Shown here in pieces: positions 45,284-54,136 of a stretch of 64,000 bases of DNA; positions within the stretch are counted from its first letter, which is position 1, and every line of letters begins with the position of its first letter. The stretch is from Paraburkholderia sp. IMGN_8. GTDB lineage: Bacteria > Pseudomonadota > Gammaproteobacteria > Burkholderiales > Burkholderiaceae. Both the position numbers and the translations under genes were made by a program. The stretch covers positions 3,100,001 through 3,164,000 of the forward strand of contig NZ_CP150901.1 in NCBI RefSeq assembly GCF_038050405.1. The letters are read 5' to 3'. Below the pieces are notes generated by a model that saw nothing but the letters and a program-made list of their open reading frames with translations, did not search any database and was not told where the DNA came from.

Positions 45284-45381
45284 AATCACGCAACCTAAAA
45301 ACCGCTAAAGATTTATCTGGACTAGCGTCGATGTAGATGTGATTCTGCCCCGTCGAAAATCCAGCCTATAGGAGGGATGCC

Positions 45382-45525
45382 GTGTCACCAAAAAACGATG
45401 AGTCCCATCAAACGTTTCGCAAACGCCTGTTGTGGTTCGTTGCATTGTGGCTGCTCGGAATCACCGGGACGGCACTACTCGTGCTGCCGTTTCATTTTCT
45501 GGTCGCTGCAGCAATGCATCACTAG
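45382..45525 (+). CDS. Small single-helix membrane protein (DUF2474-like)
   Basis: A 47-residue frame from GTG 45382 with GGAGG six bases upstream. A polar start (MSPKNDESHQTFRKRLL) leads into one membrane helix (WFVALWLLGITGTALLVLPF) and a short HFLVAAAMHH tail. The layout resembles DUF2474, tiny proteins often encoded with cytochrome bd (CydX/CydY-like). A bd oxidase is encoded 6 kb away rather than adjacent, so a functional link is a guess. It starts 98 bases after the STAND regulator. Confidence 0.6.
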   Translation: MSPKNDESHQTFRKRLLWFVALWLLGITGTALLVLPFHFLVAAAMHH

Positions 45526-45575
45526 CATGAACACCTTTTGGGGAGCCAATGAACCCACGCGCTCCGCGCACGTGA

Positions 45576-46556
45576 TCAGACAAGTTTTAGAAGTGCGGAA
45601 ACATCATCGTCGGGAAGTGCTTTAAAGCGATTTGCCACTTCGCCGCAGTCGACTTGTACTCTCCCCAGGATTTCCGAAGTGCATTTTTTTAACATCGTCA
45701 CGATCATCCGAACCCGTGGCGGCACCGGACGTTGCGCCTGGATCAGCACATTCAGATCCAAAGGTAGCGCCTCGAATTGCGGCAGTATGCGGACCAGCTG
45801 GCCGTCTACGAGCGCATCGACGCACGCCGGCTCCTCCAGCACGCCGATGCCGACACCCGCGATGATCATTTCATACATGGGCCGCCAATGACTGGCCTTG
45901 ATTGCGGTATGGATCGGCGCGCTCTCCACAACGGTCGTCACGTGTCTGAGCGGCAACTGGTCCGTGCCGAACATGCCCTGGACTCGGATGAACGGGTGTT
46001 TTACCAGGTCGGACGGCTCAGTAATTGGACCGTGTTGACTCAGATAGCCCGGCGCAGCAACGAGGACGCGCCCAACCTGACCGAGCTGGCGGGCAATGAA
46101 GGCCCCTTCTCCGAGTTGCCCAAGACGGAAAGAAATGTCCACGCCCTCCGTCACGAGATCGACGATCCTGTCGTTCAGGACCAGTTCCAGATCCAGCTGC
46201 GGATAGACTCCGCGAACGAGCGTCAGCGCCTCCGGCACGACCGTCTCGCCAAAGCAGTGAGGCGCCGCGACGCGAATCGTTCCCCTGAGAACCTGCTCGT
46301 CGTTCGACACTTCAGCGACCGCCTGTTCCACGGCGTGCAGAATCATCTTGCTACGCTCGTAGAAGGTAACGCCGTCGGGCGTGCAATTGAACGCGCGGGC
46401 ACTACGGAGCAGGAGCCGGCAGCCAAGGTACTTCTCGAGCCGCTCGATACGTTCGCTCGCGGCAGGCTGCCCTATATTGAGGTCTCTCGCCGCGCCGGAG
46501 ATACTCCCGCGCTCGACCACCCTGACGTAAATGCGCATGGCTTCCAGCAGATTCAT
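45576..46556 (-). CDS. LysR-family regulator
   Basis: A 326-residue LysR protein from the ATG at 46556 (MNLLEAMRIYVRVVERGS). The wHTH is GSISGAARDLNIGQPAASERIERLE; the sensor domain contains LRGTIRVAAPHCFGETVVPEA and a VEGVDISFRLGQLGEGAF-type segment, then GVGIGVLEEPACVDALVDG. The frame extends to 46628 but lacks the family start. It is divergent from the MocR gene, with about 300 bases between, which could be shared control. Confidence 0.9.
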   Translation of the reverse strand: MNLLEAMRIYVRVVERGSISGAARDLNIGQPAASERIERLEKYLGCRLLLRSARAFNCTPDGVTFYERSKMILHAVEQAVAEVSNDEQVLRGTIRVAAPHCFGETVVPEALTLVRGVYPQLDLELVLNDRIVDLVTEGVDISFRLGQLGEGAFIARQLGQVGRVLVAAPGYLSQHGPITEPSDLVKHPFIRVQGMFGTDQLPLRHVTTVVESAPIHTAIKASHWRPMYEMIIAGVGIGVLEEPACVDALVDGQLVRILPQFEALPLDLNVLIQAQRPVPPRVRMIVTMLKKCTSEILGRVQVDCGEVANRFKALPDDDVSALLKLV

Positions 46557-46856
46557 CGTGCCCAACCCGCCTTTGCGCCAATGTTGCTTCTTCCCTTCGG
46601 TTTTGCCTCTTTCATGCTTTGGCTCCAATCGTTACGCATCGCAAGGTCCTGGCGTCAGGACCCGGCACCGTGCATTCAATGGAGGAAAGAGTAAGACCGG
46701 AGCGTCAGTCGCCGAGTGCACAAATCGGCCCGGTTCGCGTCAGTACAGTTCTGCTACGATCTCGGCACCGGGCGACGGCTTGTCGGCGCGAGCGCGCGCA
46801 AGCCAGGAGGGCGGCCGGTACAACATGCAGCAGCGAAGCGCCAGGGGAATCGTCCG
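46557..46856. other. Divergent promoter region between LysR and MocR genes
   Basis: 300 bases without a supported gene. It holds the AGTACAGTTCTG element at 46742-46753, followed by TACGAT at 46755-46760 as a possible -10 box for the MocR gene. Nothing else stands out. Confidence 0.5.
46742..46753. promoter_or_regulatory. AGTACAGTT motif upstream of MocR gene
   Basis: AGTACAGTTCTG occurs here, 104 bases before the MocR start. Eleven of twelve bases recur at 50500-50511 upstream of moaA (AGTACAGTTTTG), and AGTACAGT recurs at 56569-56576 upstream of the FdhF/YdeP gene. MocR proteins bind short repeated sites near promoters, so this may be its operator. Confidence 0.4.
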
Positions 46857-48284
46857 ATGAATCTCTATGAGAAGCTTGCAGACGATATCGAGCGGTTGAT
46901 CCGGCAAGGCGTGTACCGTCATGGCGAACGCCTCCCATCGGTACGGCAGACCAGCCAGCAGCATCGGATCAGCGTCACTACGGCTATCCGCGCGTATTTG
47001 CTGCTCGAAAGCCGTGGCCTGGTGACGAGCCGGCCCCAATCGGGCTATTTCGCTAACTTCCGGAACGACGAGGGCGAGCGCAAGACGCTCGAGCTCCGGC
47101 AGTCGAAACCGATCCCGATTTCGTCGACGGTCGACGTCAGCCGGTTGGTGCTCTCGACGCTGCGCTCGATCGGTGTCGACGATGCAGTGCCGCTCGGTTC
47201 GCCCTATCCCGATCCCAGTCTGTTTCCTTTCGAAAAGCTCAACCGATACGCCTACGACGTGGGACGGTGCAAGGCGCTGTGGGGCGTGACTGATGCGCTA
47301 CCGCCTGGCAATCCGAAGCTCGTGCGCCAGATTGCGCGCCGCTACCTCGAGAACGGCATGGCAGTCGATCCGAACGAGATCATCATCACGGTCGGCGCGA
47401 CCGAGGCGATCAATCTCTGCCTGCAGGCGGTCGCGAAACCCGGCGATGTGATCGCTGTCGAGTCACCGACGTTCTACGCGATGCTCCATGCGATCGAACG
47501 GATGGGCATGAAGGCGATCGAGGTGTCGACTCATCCGGAGCACGGCATCGATATTGAGGCGCTTGCTGCGATCGTGGAGTCGCAGCCTGTCACCGCCTGC
47601 ATGATCATGCCGAACTTCCAGAATCCGCTGGGTTTCCAGATGCCCGACGAACGCAAGCGCGAACTGGTCCAGTTCTTGACGAAGCGGGACATTCCGGTCA
47701 TTGAGAACGGTGTCTACAATGAACTGCACTATGACGGCACGCACCCGAGCACGTTGAAGTCCTTCGACACGAAGGGGCTGGTCCTTCATTGCGGTTCTTT
47801 CTCAAAGACCCTTACGGCAGCCTACCGGATTGGCTGGGCGTTGCCGGGCCGCTATCGCGATCAGGTCGAGAAACTCAAGTTTTTGAACACGTTGACCTCT
47901 CCGTCGATTCCTCAACTGGCGATTGCGGAATTCCTCGAGCGCGATAGTTACGAGCACCATCTGCGAAAGGTTCGGAAGGCATATGCGCAGCAGGCCAACC
48001 TCATGAAGGCGATGGTTTCGCGTTTCTTTCCTGAGGGGACGCGCATGTCCAACCCCGCGGGCGGATACGTGCTGTGGGTCGAACTGCCGCCTAAGGTCGA
48101 CGGGATGCGGCTCTATAAGCTTGCTCTCGAGCAGGGCATCACCATCGGGCCGGGCTACATGTTCTCGATCTCGGAGGCGACCTATCGGAATTTCATCCGC
48201 CTCAATTACAGCAGCCCGTGGTCGAGCGAAATCGAGCAGGCGGTGATTACCGTCGGCAAGCTCGTCGCGATGTGCGCCCGCTAG
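46857..48284 (+). CDS. MocR-type regulator (GntR wHTH + aminotransferase-like domain)
   Basis: A 475-residue MocR regulator. Residues 1-75 are a GntR-type winged helix (IERLIRQGVYRHGERLPSVR, TSQQHRISVTTAIRAYLLLE). Residues 105-470 are a fold-type I PLP domain; Lys317 in HCGSFSKTLTAAYRIGW should carry the PLP aldimine, and ITVGATEAINLCLQAV and VIENGVYNELHYDG are family blocks. MocR proteins sense PLP or an amino compound. Its end lies 45 bases from the moaD end, tail to tail. AGGGGA precedes the ATG at 46857. Confidence 0.92.
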   Translation: MNLYEKLADDIERLIRQGVYRHGERLPSVRQTSQQHRISVTTAIRAYLLLESRGLVTSRPQSGYFANFRNDEGERKTLELRQSKPIPISSTVDVSRLVLSTLRSIGVDDAVPLGSPYPDPSLFPFEKLNRYAYDVGRCKALWGVTDALPPGNPKLVRQIARRYLENGMAVDPNEIIITVGATEAINLCLQAVAKPGDVIAVESPTFYAMLHAIERMGMKAIEVSTHPEHGIDIEALAAIVESQPVTACMIMPNFQNPLGFQMPDERKRELVQFLTKRDIPVIENGVYNELHYDGTHPSTLKSFDTKGLVLHCGSFSKTLTAAYRIGWALPGRYRDQVEKLKFLNTLTSPSIPQLAIAEFLERDSYEHHLRKVRKAYAQQANLMKAMVSRFFPEGTRMSNPAGGYVLWVELPPKVDGMRLYKLALEQGITIGPGYMFSISEATYRNFIRLNYSSPWSSEIEQAVITVGKLVAMCAR

Positions 48285-48329
48285 CAACACGCTGACCGCT
48301 GCCTGAGCTCGCCTGGACGCGAATGAGCC

Positions 48330-48587
48330 TCAGCCCCCCGTAACGGGCGGAAAGAACGCGATTTCGCTGTCCTCCCGCACGACAAACGTCTCGGCGACCA
48401 TCTCCTGGTTGACGGCTGTGCGGAGCGGTCGGCCCACGCGCAGCGCTTCGGCCATCCGCTCGTCTCTCGACGCGAGCCTGACCCGCAGGCAGTCAACGGT
48501 GAGTTCGGAAGCGTCGATGTGCACGATCTCCTGCGAGATGCCGAGTTGTTCGCGAACGCTAGCAAAATACCTGATGGTGAGTTTCAT
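48330..48587 (-). CDS. moaD: Molybdopterin synthase sulfur carrier subunit MoaD
   Basis: An 85-residue ubiquitin-like protein beginning MKLTIRYFASVREQLGIS and ending EIAFFPPVTGG. The C-terminal Gly-Gly, which carries the thiocarboxylate after activation by MoeB, is intact. It is the small subunit of molybdopterin synthase. Start chosen at the ATG 48587, where the family normally begins. It lies 42 bases downstream of moaE in a moaA-moaE-moaD order. Confidence 0.93.
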   Translation of the reverse strand: MKLTIRYFASVREQLGISQEIVHIDASELTVDCLRVRLASRDERMAEALRVGRPLRTAVNQEMVAETFVVREDSEIAFFPPVTGG

Positions 48588-48629
48588 TCGTGTGTTCCTC
48601 TTGCGGCAAGCGCTGTGGCGCATGGCGCA

Positions 48630-49199
48630 TCAACCCCAACGCAGCATCGACCGTTCGTCGCTCGTCCTGGCCTCGACCCATCTGAACGCGCCGTCGCGCC
48701 GGATTTCCTTCTTCCAGAACGGCGCATGGGTCTTCAGGAAGTCCATCAGGAATTCGCATCCGTCGAATGCGTGCGTACGATGCGGCGCGGCGACCACGAC
48801 GAGTACCACCGTTTCGCCGAGCGCGACACGACCGACCCGATGCACGATCTTCACCGCATCCAGGCGCCATCGAGCGGCCGCCTCCTCGACGATGCTCCAG
48901 AGCGACTGCTCGGTCATCCCTGGATAATGCTCGAGCTCGAGCGCGACCACGTCGTCGAAATCACCGCAATGACGCACTACCCCGAGGAAGTTCACGATCG
49001 CACCCACGTCCGGATTGCGCATGATCGGCGCAATTTCCGACTGGATATCGATCGCCTGGTGCTGGACACGCACTTCCAGGCCCGATGCGATGGCGACCTG
49101 CGCATGCGCCGGACCGCTTGCACTATCGTCGACATACGGGGCTTCAGGGTGTGCCCGATCATTGAGCGGCGTGGCGGCTCGTTGGAGCGGTGTTGTCAT
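48630..49199 (-). CDS. moaE: Molybdopterin synthase catalytic subunit MoaE
   Basis: A 189-residue MoaE. Conserved blocks are GAIVNFLGVVRHCGDFDDV, LELEHYPGMTEQSLWSIVEE, APHRTHAFDGCEFLMDFLK and KTHAPFWKKE, the last with the catalytic lysines. It inserts two sulfurs from MoaD into cyclic pyranopterin monophosphate. An N-terminal extension of about 40 residues is longer than in E. coli. GGAG seven bases before the ATG supports the start. Confidence 0.93.
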   Translation of the reverse strand: MTTPLQRAATPLNDRAHPEAPYVDDSASGPAHAQVAIASGLEVRVQHQAIDIQSEIAPIMRNPDVGAIVNFLGVVRHCGDFDDVVALELEHYPGMTEQSLWSIVEEAAARWRLDAVKIVHRVGRVALGETVVLVVVAAPHRTHAFDGCEFLMDFLKTHAPFWKKEIRRDGAFRWVEARTSDERSMLRWG

Positions 49200-49244
49200 G
49201 GCGGCTCTCCAGTCTGTGTCTGCTTCGCAAGGGCTGGCCAGGCG

Positions 49245-50348
49245 TCAGCCGCCGACCAGCGACATGCGGACTGTGGGATAGACTTTTCCCGATTCCAGCC
49301 GGTGCTGCGTCGAGCGAAGCTCGGAGTAGCGGTCGTCGCGGCGGATCCACCGGCTGCGGACGGCCATTGCCAGTTGCTCGACTGAAGCGGTGTCAGTGAG
49401 CCAGGGCCTGAGGTCCGTGCCATGTGTGGCGAAAAGGCATGAATAAAGTTGACCGTCGGCCGATACGCGGGCGCGCGAGCATGTCCCGCAGAACGGCTGC
49501 GATACGCTCGCGATGAATCCGACTTCGCCTGCACCGTCCGCATGGCGATAGTTGACTGCGGTGCCCGTCTGTTCACGAACGACGATGGGGATCAGGGGGA
49601 ACACCGATTCGACGATGTCGCGCGTCTCACGAGCCGTGATCACTTTCGTGTTCGACCAACCGCCCGCGCCGCCAACGTCCATGTATTCGATGAAGCGCAC
49701 GGCCACGCCAGTGCCTTTGAACAAGCGGACGAGCGGCAGGATCTGGCTGTCGTTGGCGCCTCGCTCGATCACCGCGTTGACCTTGACCGGCTCGAGTCCG
49801 ACCGCGCGCGCTGTCTCGATCCCGTCCAATATCCGCGACACGGGCATGTCGACGTCACTCATCCGGCGGAATACGGCGTCGTCCACCGCGTCGAGGCTCA
49901 CTGTCACGCGGCCGAGGCCGGCGTCGCGCAGCGAGCGCGCCTTCGCGGCGAGCAGGGAGCCGTTTGTCGTGAGCGCGAGCGCCATCGGTTTGCCGCTTGT
50001 GGTCGTCAGTTTCGCGAGCTGTTCGATCAGGGATTCGAGCCCACGCCGCAGGAGCGGCTCGCCGCCGGTGATGCGTATTTTCTCCACCCCGAGCAGAGCG
50101 AACGCTCTCGCGAGCTTAAGGATCTGTTCGAACGACAGGCGCTCCGAAGACGCCAGGAACGGATAGTCTGCGCCGAAGCTGTCTCGCGGCATGCAGTAAG
50201 TACAGCGGAAGTTGCATTGATCGATGACGGACAGACGTAAATCCCGCAGCGGACGATCGAGCGTGTCGAGGGTAGGCGTCGCACCGCCGATGGATACGCG
50301 ACGGCGGGATGCAATATCTGCGGGTATGGGCTGGTCGATGATGTTCAC
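49245..50348 (-). CDS. moaA: GTP 3',8-cyclase MoaA
   Basis: A 367-residue radical SAM enzyme, first step of molybdenum-cofactor synthesis. The SAM cluster is bound by Cys45, Cys49 and Cys52 (CNFRCTYCMP); the C-terminal cluster by CGTCSRARVSADGQLYSCLF; the C-terminus ends in Gly-Gly as required. The ITGGEPLLRRG block is the SAM-binding site. It leads a moaA-moaE-moaD unit. Together with the YdeP-type and xanthine-oxidase-type enzymes in this window it could be a dedicated cofactor supply; a second chromosomal moaA is likely, though unseen. Confidence 0.95.
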   Translation of the reverse strand: MNIIDQPIPADIASRRRVSIGGATPTLDTLDRPLRDLRLSVIDQCNFRCTYCMPRDSFGADYPFLASSERLSFEQILKLARAFALLGVEKIRITGGEPLLRRGLESLIEQLAKLTTTSGKPMALALTTNGSLLAAKARSLRDAGLGRVTVSLDAVDDAVFRRMSDVDMPVSRILDGIETARAVGLEPVKVNAVIERGANDSQILPLVRLFKGTGVAVRFIEYMDVGGAGGWSNTKVITARETRDIVESVFPLIPIVVREQTGTAVNYRHADGAGEVGFIASVSQPFCGTCSRARVSADGQLYSCLFATHGTDLRPWLTDTASVEQLAMAVRSRWIRRDDRYSELRSTQHRLESGKVYPTVRMSLVGG

Positions 50349-50499
50349 GATCTATCCGAAAGTGGGCAGCGTGCGGTGTGGGACGGAGCAACGGCAGTCA
50401 TCGTCCTGATCGGAAGAACGGCCGCTCCGTGAATGACCTTCTGGCAGGATAGTGGGTCGGCCCTGCGGATGGGACGCACAGTCCGTACCGAATTCAAGG

Positions 50500-50511
50500 A
50501 GTACAGTTTTG
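50500..50511. promoter_or_regulatory. AGTACAGTT motif upstream of moaA
   Basis: AGTACAGTTTTG lies 152-163 bases upstream of the moaA start, with a GTACCG half-copy at 50485-50490. It differs at one base from the element before the MocR gene. The rest of the 259-base gap between moaA and the bestrophin gene shows nothing I can name. Confidence 0.4.
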
Positions 50512-50607
50512 TGCGCCCTGTCTGGTGTGTGGCGGCCAGCCAGCCGACGCGCGTACTGCTGGGCAGGATGATCGGATGCGTGGACAGGCACACCCGATCG
50601 ACACACC

Positions 50608-51519
50608 TTAAGTCAGTTGATAATCGCGCACCGGTACGACCTCGTCAGGCAGTTCACATTCACACAGTTCGAGAATCGATCGTTCGATGGTGCGGGTCAT
50701 TGCATCGAGCGCCAGCGCATTCGGCGCGACACTAAACGGCTCGGCGACTTCACTGGCAATCGCTTCGAGCGCGATTAGCGTATAAGAAATGAAAACACAA
50801 AGCAGAGGTGTGAAGAACTCCGTCGAATCGACGAGACCGAACGGCAGCAACACGCAATAGGCGTAGACGGTGCGGTGAAGCAACACACTGTAAGCAAAAG
50901 GAATCGGCGTGGATGCGATCCGTTCACATCCTCCAATCGTCCTTCCCAATTCGTTGATCTGCGCGTCGAACATCCAGAGTTTCGTGTCCGTTGCCAATCC
51001 CCGACCTTGCAGACCGGCGAAGTCGCGGCGAATCTCATTGAGAAGCGCAACCGGTTTGTAGCAGGTGTGCTGCAACGCCTCGGTTCGCGTGCGGCCGAGC
51101 AAGCGAAGGAGATCCGGAGTCGGGTCGGTCTCGCGCAACTGGTGCTTCAGCGCATAGACGCACGCAATCAGGGTATGGGCCATGTGAAGCTTGTCAGCGC
51201 CCTGCGGGACGTAACACAGCCTCTGCGAGGTCAGCGCGCGCGCCGAGATCAAGAGGCTGCCCCAAAGATGGCGCGCCTCATTGAACCGCTCGTAGCTTGC
51301 GTTATTGCGAAACGCAAGGAAGATCGCGAGAGCAAGGCCGAATAACGTGAAGGGCGCCGTGTTAAGCGGAATCTTCTCGCCGAAAATGCGTCCTTGCGTC
51401 AGCACAGCGAGGCTGCTGACAGCCCCCATGAAAATCAGCTGGGGAATGATCGACTGCAACACGGAACCGTTCCAGATAAACAGCAATCGGAACCAGTTTT
51501 GTCCTGGCCTCACAATCAT
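50608..51519 (-). CDS. Bestrophin-family (UPF0187) anion channel
   Basis: A 303-residue membrane protein of the bestrophin/YneE family. The signature RNNASYERFNEARHLWGSLL is present; helices at about 23-45, 55-70, 210-235 and 240-260 form the channel. The N-terminus IVRPGQNWFRLLFIWNGSVL is typical. Bacterial members conduct chloride or cations and are little studied. It follows cydB by 38 bases on the same strand, so it may be co-transcribed with the bd oxidase. Confidence 0.87.
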   Translation of the reverse strand: MIVRPGQNWFRLLFIWNGSVLQSIIPQLIFMGAVSSLAVLTQGRIFGEKIPLNTAPFTLFGLALAIFLAFRNNASYERFNEARHLWGSLLISARALTSQRLCYVPQGADKLHMAHTLIACVYALKHQLRETDPTPDLLRLLGRTRTEALQHTCYKPVALLNEIRRDFAGLQGRGLATDTKLWMFDAQINELGRTIGGCERIASTPIPFAYSVLLHRTVYAYCVLLPFGLVDSTEFFTPLLCVFISYTLIALEAIASEVAEPFSVAPNALALDAMTRTIERSILELCECELPDEVVPVRDYQLT

Positions 51520-51557
51520 GATGTGCTCTTTTTAGTGTACTGACTGCGCCGTCACCA

Positions 51558-52565
51558 TCAGTGGTAGCCGGCATCCCCTTCCCGCACCTTGCCCCGGAAT
51601 ACGCGGTACTGCATTGCGTTGTAGAAGAGGATAACCGGCAGCACGATCACTGTGCCGACCAGCGCAAAGAGCTGGCTCGAGTGGCTCGACGATGCTTCCC
51701 AGATCGTCAGCGACGGCGGAACGATGTTCGGCCAGATGCTGATGAGCAAGCCGCTGAAGCCGAGAAAGCACAGCGCGAGCGTGAGAATGAACGGCGTCGC
51801 TTCGTGCTGCAACCGCAGCGAGCGGAAGATACCCCACACACAGGCGATGACAAGGATCGGCACCGGCAGGAACCAGCCGAGATTGCCGCTTCCGAACCAG
51901 CGAAATGCAACCGCGGGCAATCCCATCACTGTCCAGAGACTCACGATGACAATCGCCCCGAGCAGAACGCTCACGAGCGGCCTCATCGCGAGGCGCATGT
52001 TGCGCTGCAGTTCGCCATCCGTCTTCAGGATGAGCCACCCGCAGCCGAGCGTCGCATACGTGATGAGCACGCCGATTCCGCAGAACAGGCTGAACGGCGA
52101 GAGCCAGTCGAACGGGCCGCCGGCGAAACGGCCATCGACGATCTTGATGCCTTGCAGCAGTGACCCCAGCACGATTCCCTGGCAGAGCGCCGCGAGCGCG
52201 GAACCGCCCATGAAGGCGAGATCCCAGGCATGCTGGGTCCGGGTGGCCGTGGCACGCAGCTCGAAGGCCGCGCCGCGGAAGATCAGGCCCACGACCATCA
52301 GGATCAGCGGGAGATAGTTCGCCGGCAGGAGCGTCGAATAGACCACCGGGAACGCCCCGTAAAGCCCAGCGCCGCCGAGCACGAGGAATGTTTCGTTGCC
52401 GTCCCAGACCGGTGCGATGGTATTGAGCATCACTTGCCGATCGCCTTTCGCCTCGAAAAACGGAAACAGCAGGCCGATGCCGAGATCGAATCCGTCCAGC
52501 ATCACGTAGATGAAAACGCCAAGTCCGATGATCGCGGCCCACACGACAGGAAGATCGATTTGCAT
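51558..52565 (-). CDS. cydB: Cytochrome bd oxidase subunit II
   Basis: A 335-residue, eight-to-nine-helix subunit with the CydB start (VVWAAIIGLGVFIYVMLDGFDLGIGLLFPF), the DGNETFLVLGGAGLYGAFP block and a final VLPVILFYNAMQYRVFRGKV. It is shorter than E. coli CydB (379), in line with the cyanide-insensitive (CIO) branch. It starts 4 bases after cydA and probably translates from it. It pairs with CydA to reduce oxygen with quinol. Confidence 0.94.
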   Translation of the reverse strand: MQIDLPVVWAAIIGLGVFIYVMLDGFDLGIGLLFPFFEAKGDRQVMLNTIAPVWDGNETFLVLGGAGLYGAFPVVYSTLLPANYLPLILMVVGLIFRGAAFELRATATRTQHAWDLAFMGGSALAALCQGIVLGSLLQGIKIVDGRFAGGPFDWLSPFSLFCGIGVLITYATLGCGWLILKTDGELQRNMRLAMRPLVSVLLGAIVIVSLWTVMGLPAVAFRWFGSGNLGWFLPVPILVIACVWGIFRSLRLQHEATPFILTLALCFLGFSGLLISIWPNIVPPSLTIWEASSSHSSQLFALVGTVIVLPVILFYNAMQYRVFRGKVREGDAGYH

Positions 52566-52569
52566 GGTG

Positions 52570-53958
52570 TCACTCTCCTTCCAGTGCGTCGAGTGCGCGA
52601 TTGCGCAATATCGGATGCCTGCGGGACTCGCGGCGCTCGACGTGCTCCTCCGGTCCGCGCTTCATCATCTTCATCATGTAGTAGACGCCCATGCCGAACA
52701 CCAGGAAATACACCAGGACAAAGATCAACAACGAAACACCTGCTTGCTGGGCACTGATCGGCGAGAGTGAGTCTGCGGTGCGCAGGACGCCGTAGACTGT
52801 CCACGGTTGGCGGCCGACCTCGGTCGTTATCCACCCGGCCAATAGCGCCACAATTCCAGAAGGCCCCATGCACAGCACGAAACCCTGATACCAGCGGGTC
52901 TCGTAGAGACGGCCGCGCAGCCTGAGCAGCAGCCCGAGCAGCGCAGTCAGTAGCATCAACATGCCGAGACCCGCCATGATCCGGAACGTCCAGAACACGA
53001 TCGGCGAATACGGGCGGTCCTGGGGAGGAAACTCCTTCAGGCCACGGATTTCTCCGTTCCAGCTATGAGTCAGGATGAGGCTGCCCAAATGCGGCACTTG
53101 CAGCGTGTAGCGCGTCACTTCCGCATTCATGTCGGGCAGGCCGACCAGATTGAGCGCCGTGCCACCTTTCTCGGTTTCCCACAGCCCTTCGATCGCTGCG
53201 ATCTTGGCCGGCTGATATTCGCGTGTGTTGAGGCCGTGCGCATCGCCAACGAAAATCTGTATCGGCGTCAGCAAGAGCAGGATCCACAGCGCCATCGAAA
53301 AACTACGCTTGACAGGTTTGTCGCGCCGGCCTTGCAACAAATGCCACGCGCCACAAGCGGCGACGATGAAGCCCGCAACAATGAATGCGGCGATCGTCAT
53401 ATGCGCGAGGCGATACGGAAACGACGGGTTGAAAATCACTTTCATCCAGTCGACCGGTACGATACGGCCATTCTCGACGGCGTATCCTTGCGGCGTCTGC
53501 ATGAAGCTATTCGACGCGAGAATCCAGAAAGTGGAAATGAGCGTGCCCACCGCAACCATTAGCGTCGCGAAGAAATGCTGGCGGGGACCGACTCGATTCC
53601 AGCCGAACAGCATCACGCCGAGAAACCCGGCCTCGAGAAAGAACGCTGTCAGCACTTCATAGGTCAGAAGCGGCCCCGTGATGTTTCCGGCAATGCTGGA
53701 AAATCCACTCCAGTTGGTGCCGAACTCGTAGGCCATCACCACGCCCGAGACCACCCCCATTCCGAAGCCCACCGCGAAGATCTTCGACCAGAACAGAAAC
53801 ATGTCCTTGTAGGCAACGTCGCCGGTCAGCAACCAGCGCCATTCCAGCACGGCCAGGAAACTGGCCATGCCGATGCTGATCGCGGGAAAAACGATATGAA
53901 ACGAAACCGTGAACGCAAACTGCAACCTGGCAAGGTGGAATGCATCGAAGATTTCCAT
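52570..53958 (-). CDS. cydA: Cytochrome bd oxidase subunit I
   Basis: A 462-residue CydA. Candidate heme ligands are His21 (TVSFHIVFPA) and His186 (PYRLAHMTIAAF); the EFGTNWSGFS, GWITTEVGRQPW and PTPQGYAVENG-type blocks are family marks. The periplasmic Q-loop is short, characteristic of the CIO subgroup, which tolerates cyanide and low oxygen. No N-terminal signal is needed. It is directly upstream of cydB, with a hairpin between it and the FdhF/YdeP gene. Confidence 0.94.
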   Translation of the reverse strand: MEIFDAFHLARLQFAFTVSFHIVFPAISIGMASFLAVLEWRWLLTGDVAYKDMFLFWSKIFAVGFGMGVVSGVVMAYEFGTNWSGFSSIAGNITGPLLTYEVLTAFFLEAGFLGVMLFGWNRVGPRQHFFATLMVAVGTLISTFWILASNSFMQTPQGYAVENGRIVPVDWMKVIFNPSFPYRLAHMTIAAFIVAGFIVAACGAWHLLQGRRDKPVKRSFSMALWILLLLTPIQIFVGDAHGLNTREYQPAKIAAIEGLWETEKGGTALNLVGLPDMNAEVTRYTLQVPHLGSLILTHSWNGEIRGLKEFPPQDRPYSPIVFWTFRIMAGLGMLMLLTALLGLLLRLRGRLYETRWYQGFVLCMGPSGIVALLAGWITTEVGRQPWTVYGVLRTADSLSPISAQQAGVSLLIFVLVYFLVFGMGVYYMMKMMKRGPEEHVERRESRRHPILRNRALDALEGE

Positions 53959-54082
53959 GATTGATCAATGGCTCCAGGTGATAGCGGCATTTGCATAAAG
54001 ACGGACGCCATGTCGCGGCGCAACGACTACGCTGCTCATCGAGCGCGATAACGCAAGGTTTACTGATAAACGGATCGGTGTG

Positions 54083-54116
54083 TCGATCAACCGGACGCAC
54101 AGGTCCAGTTGATCGA
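54083..54116 (-). terminator. Hairpin after FdhF/YdeP gene
   Basis: TCGATCAAC (54083-54091) pairs exactly with GTTGATCGA (54108-54116), and GGAC with GTCC just inside, with a six-base loop. It stands 20-54 bases after the oxidoreductase stop on the minus strand, before cydA. No T-run follows. Confidence 0.45.
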
Positions 54117-54136
54117 TCAGTCAAGCTCGCCCGACG

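Noticed and set aside
53959..54136. FNR/ANR box in front of cydA
   Set aside because: TTGATCAAT and TTGATCGATCAG occur, but none has the TTGAT-N4-ATCAA spacing.
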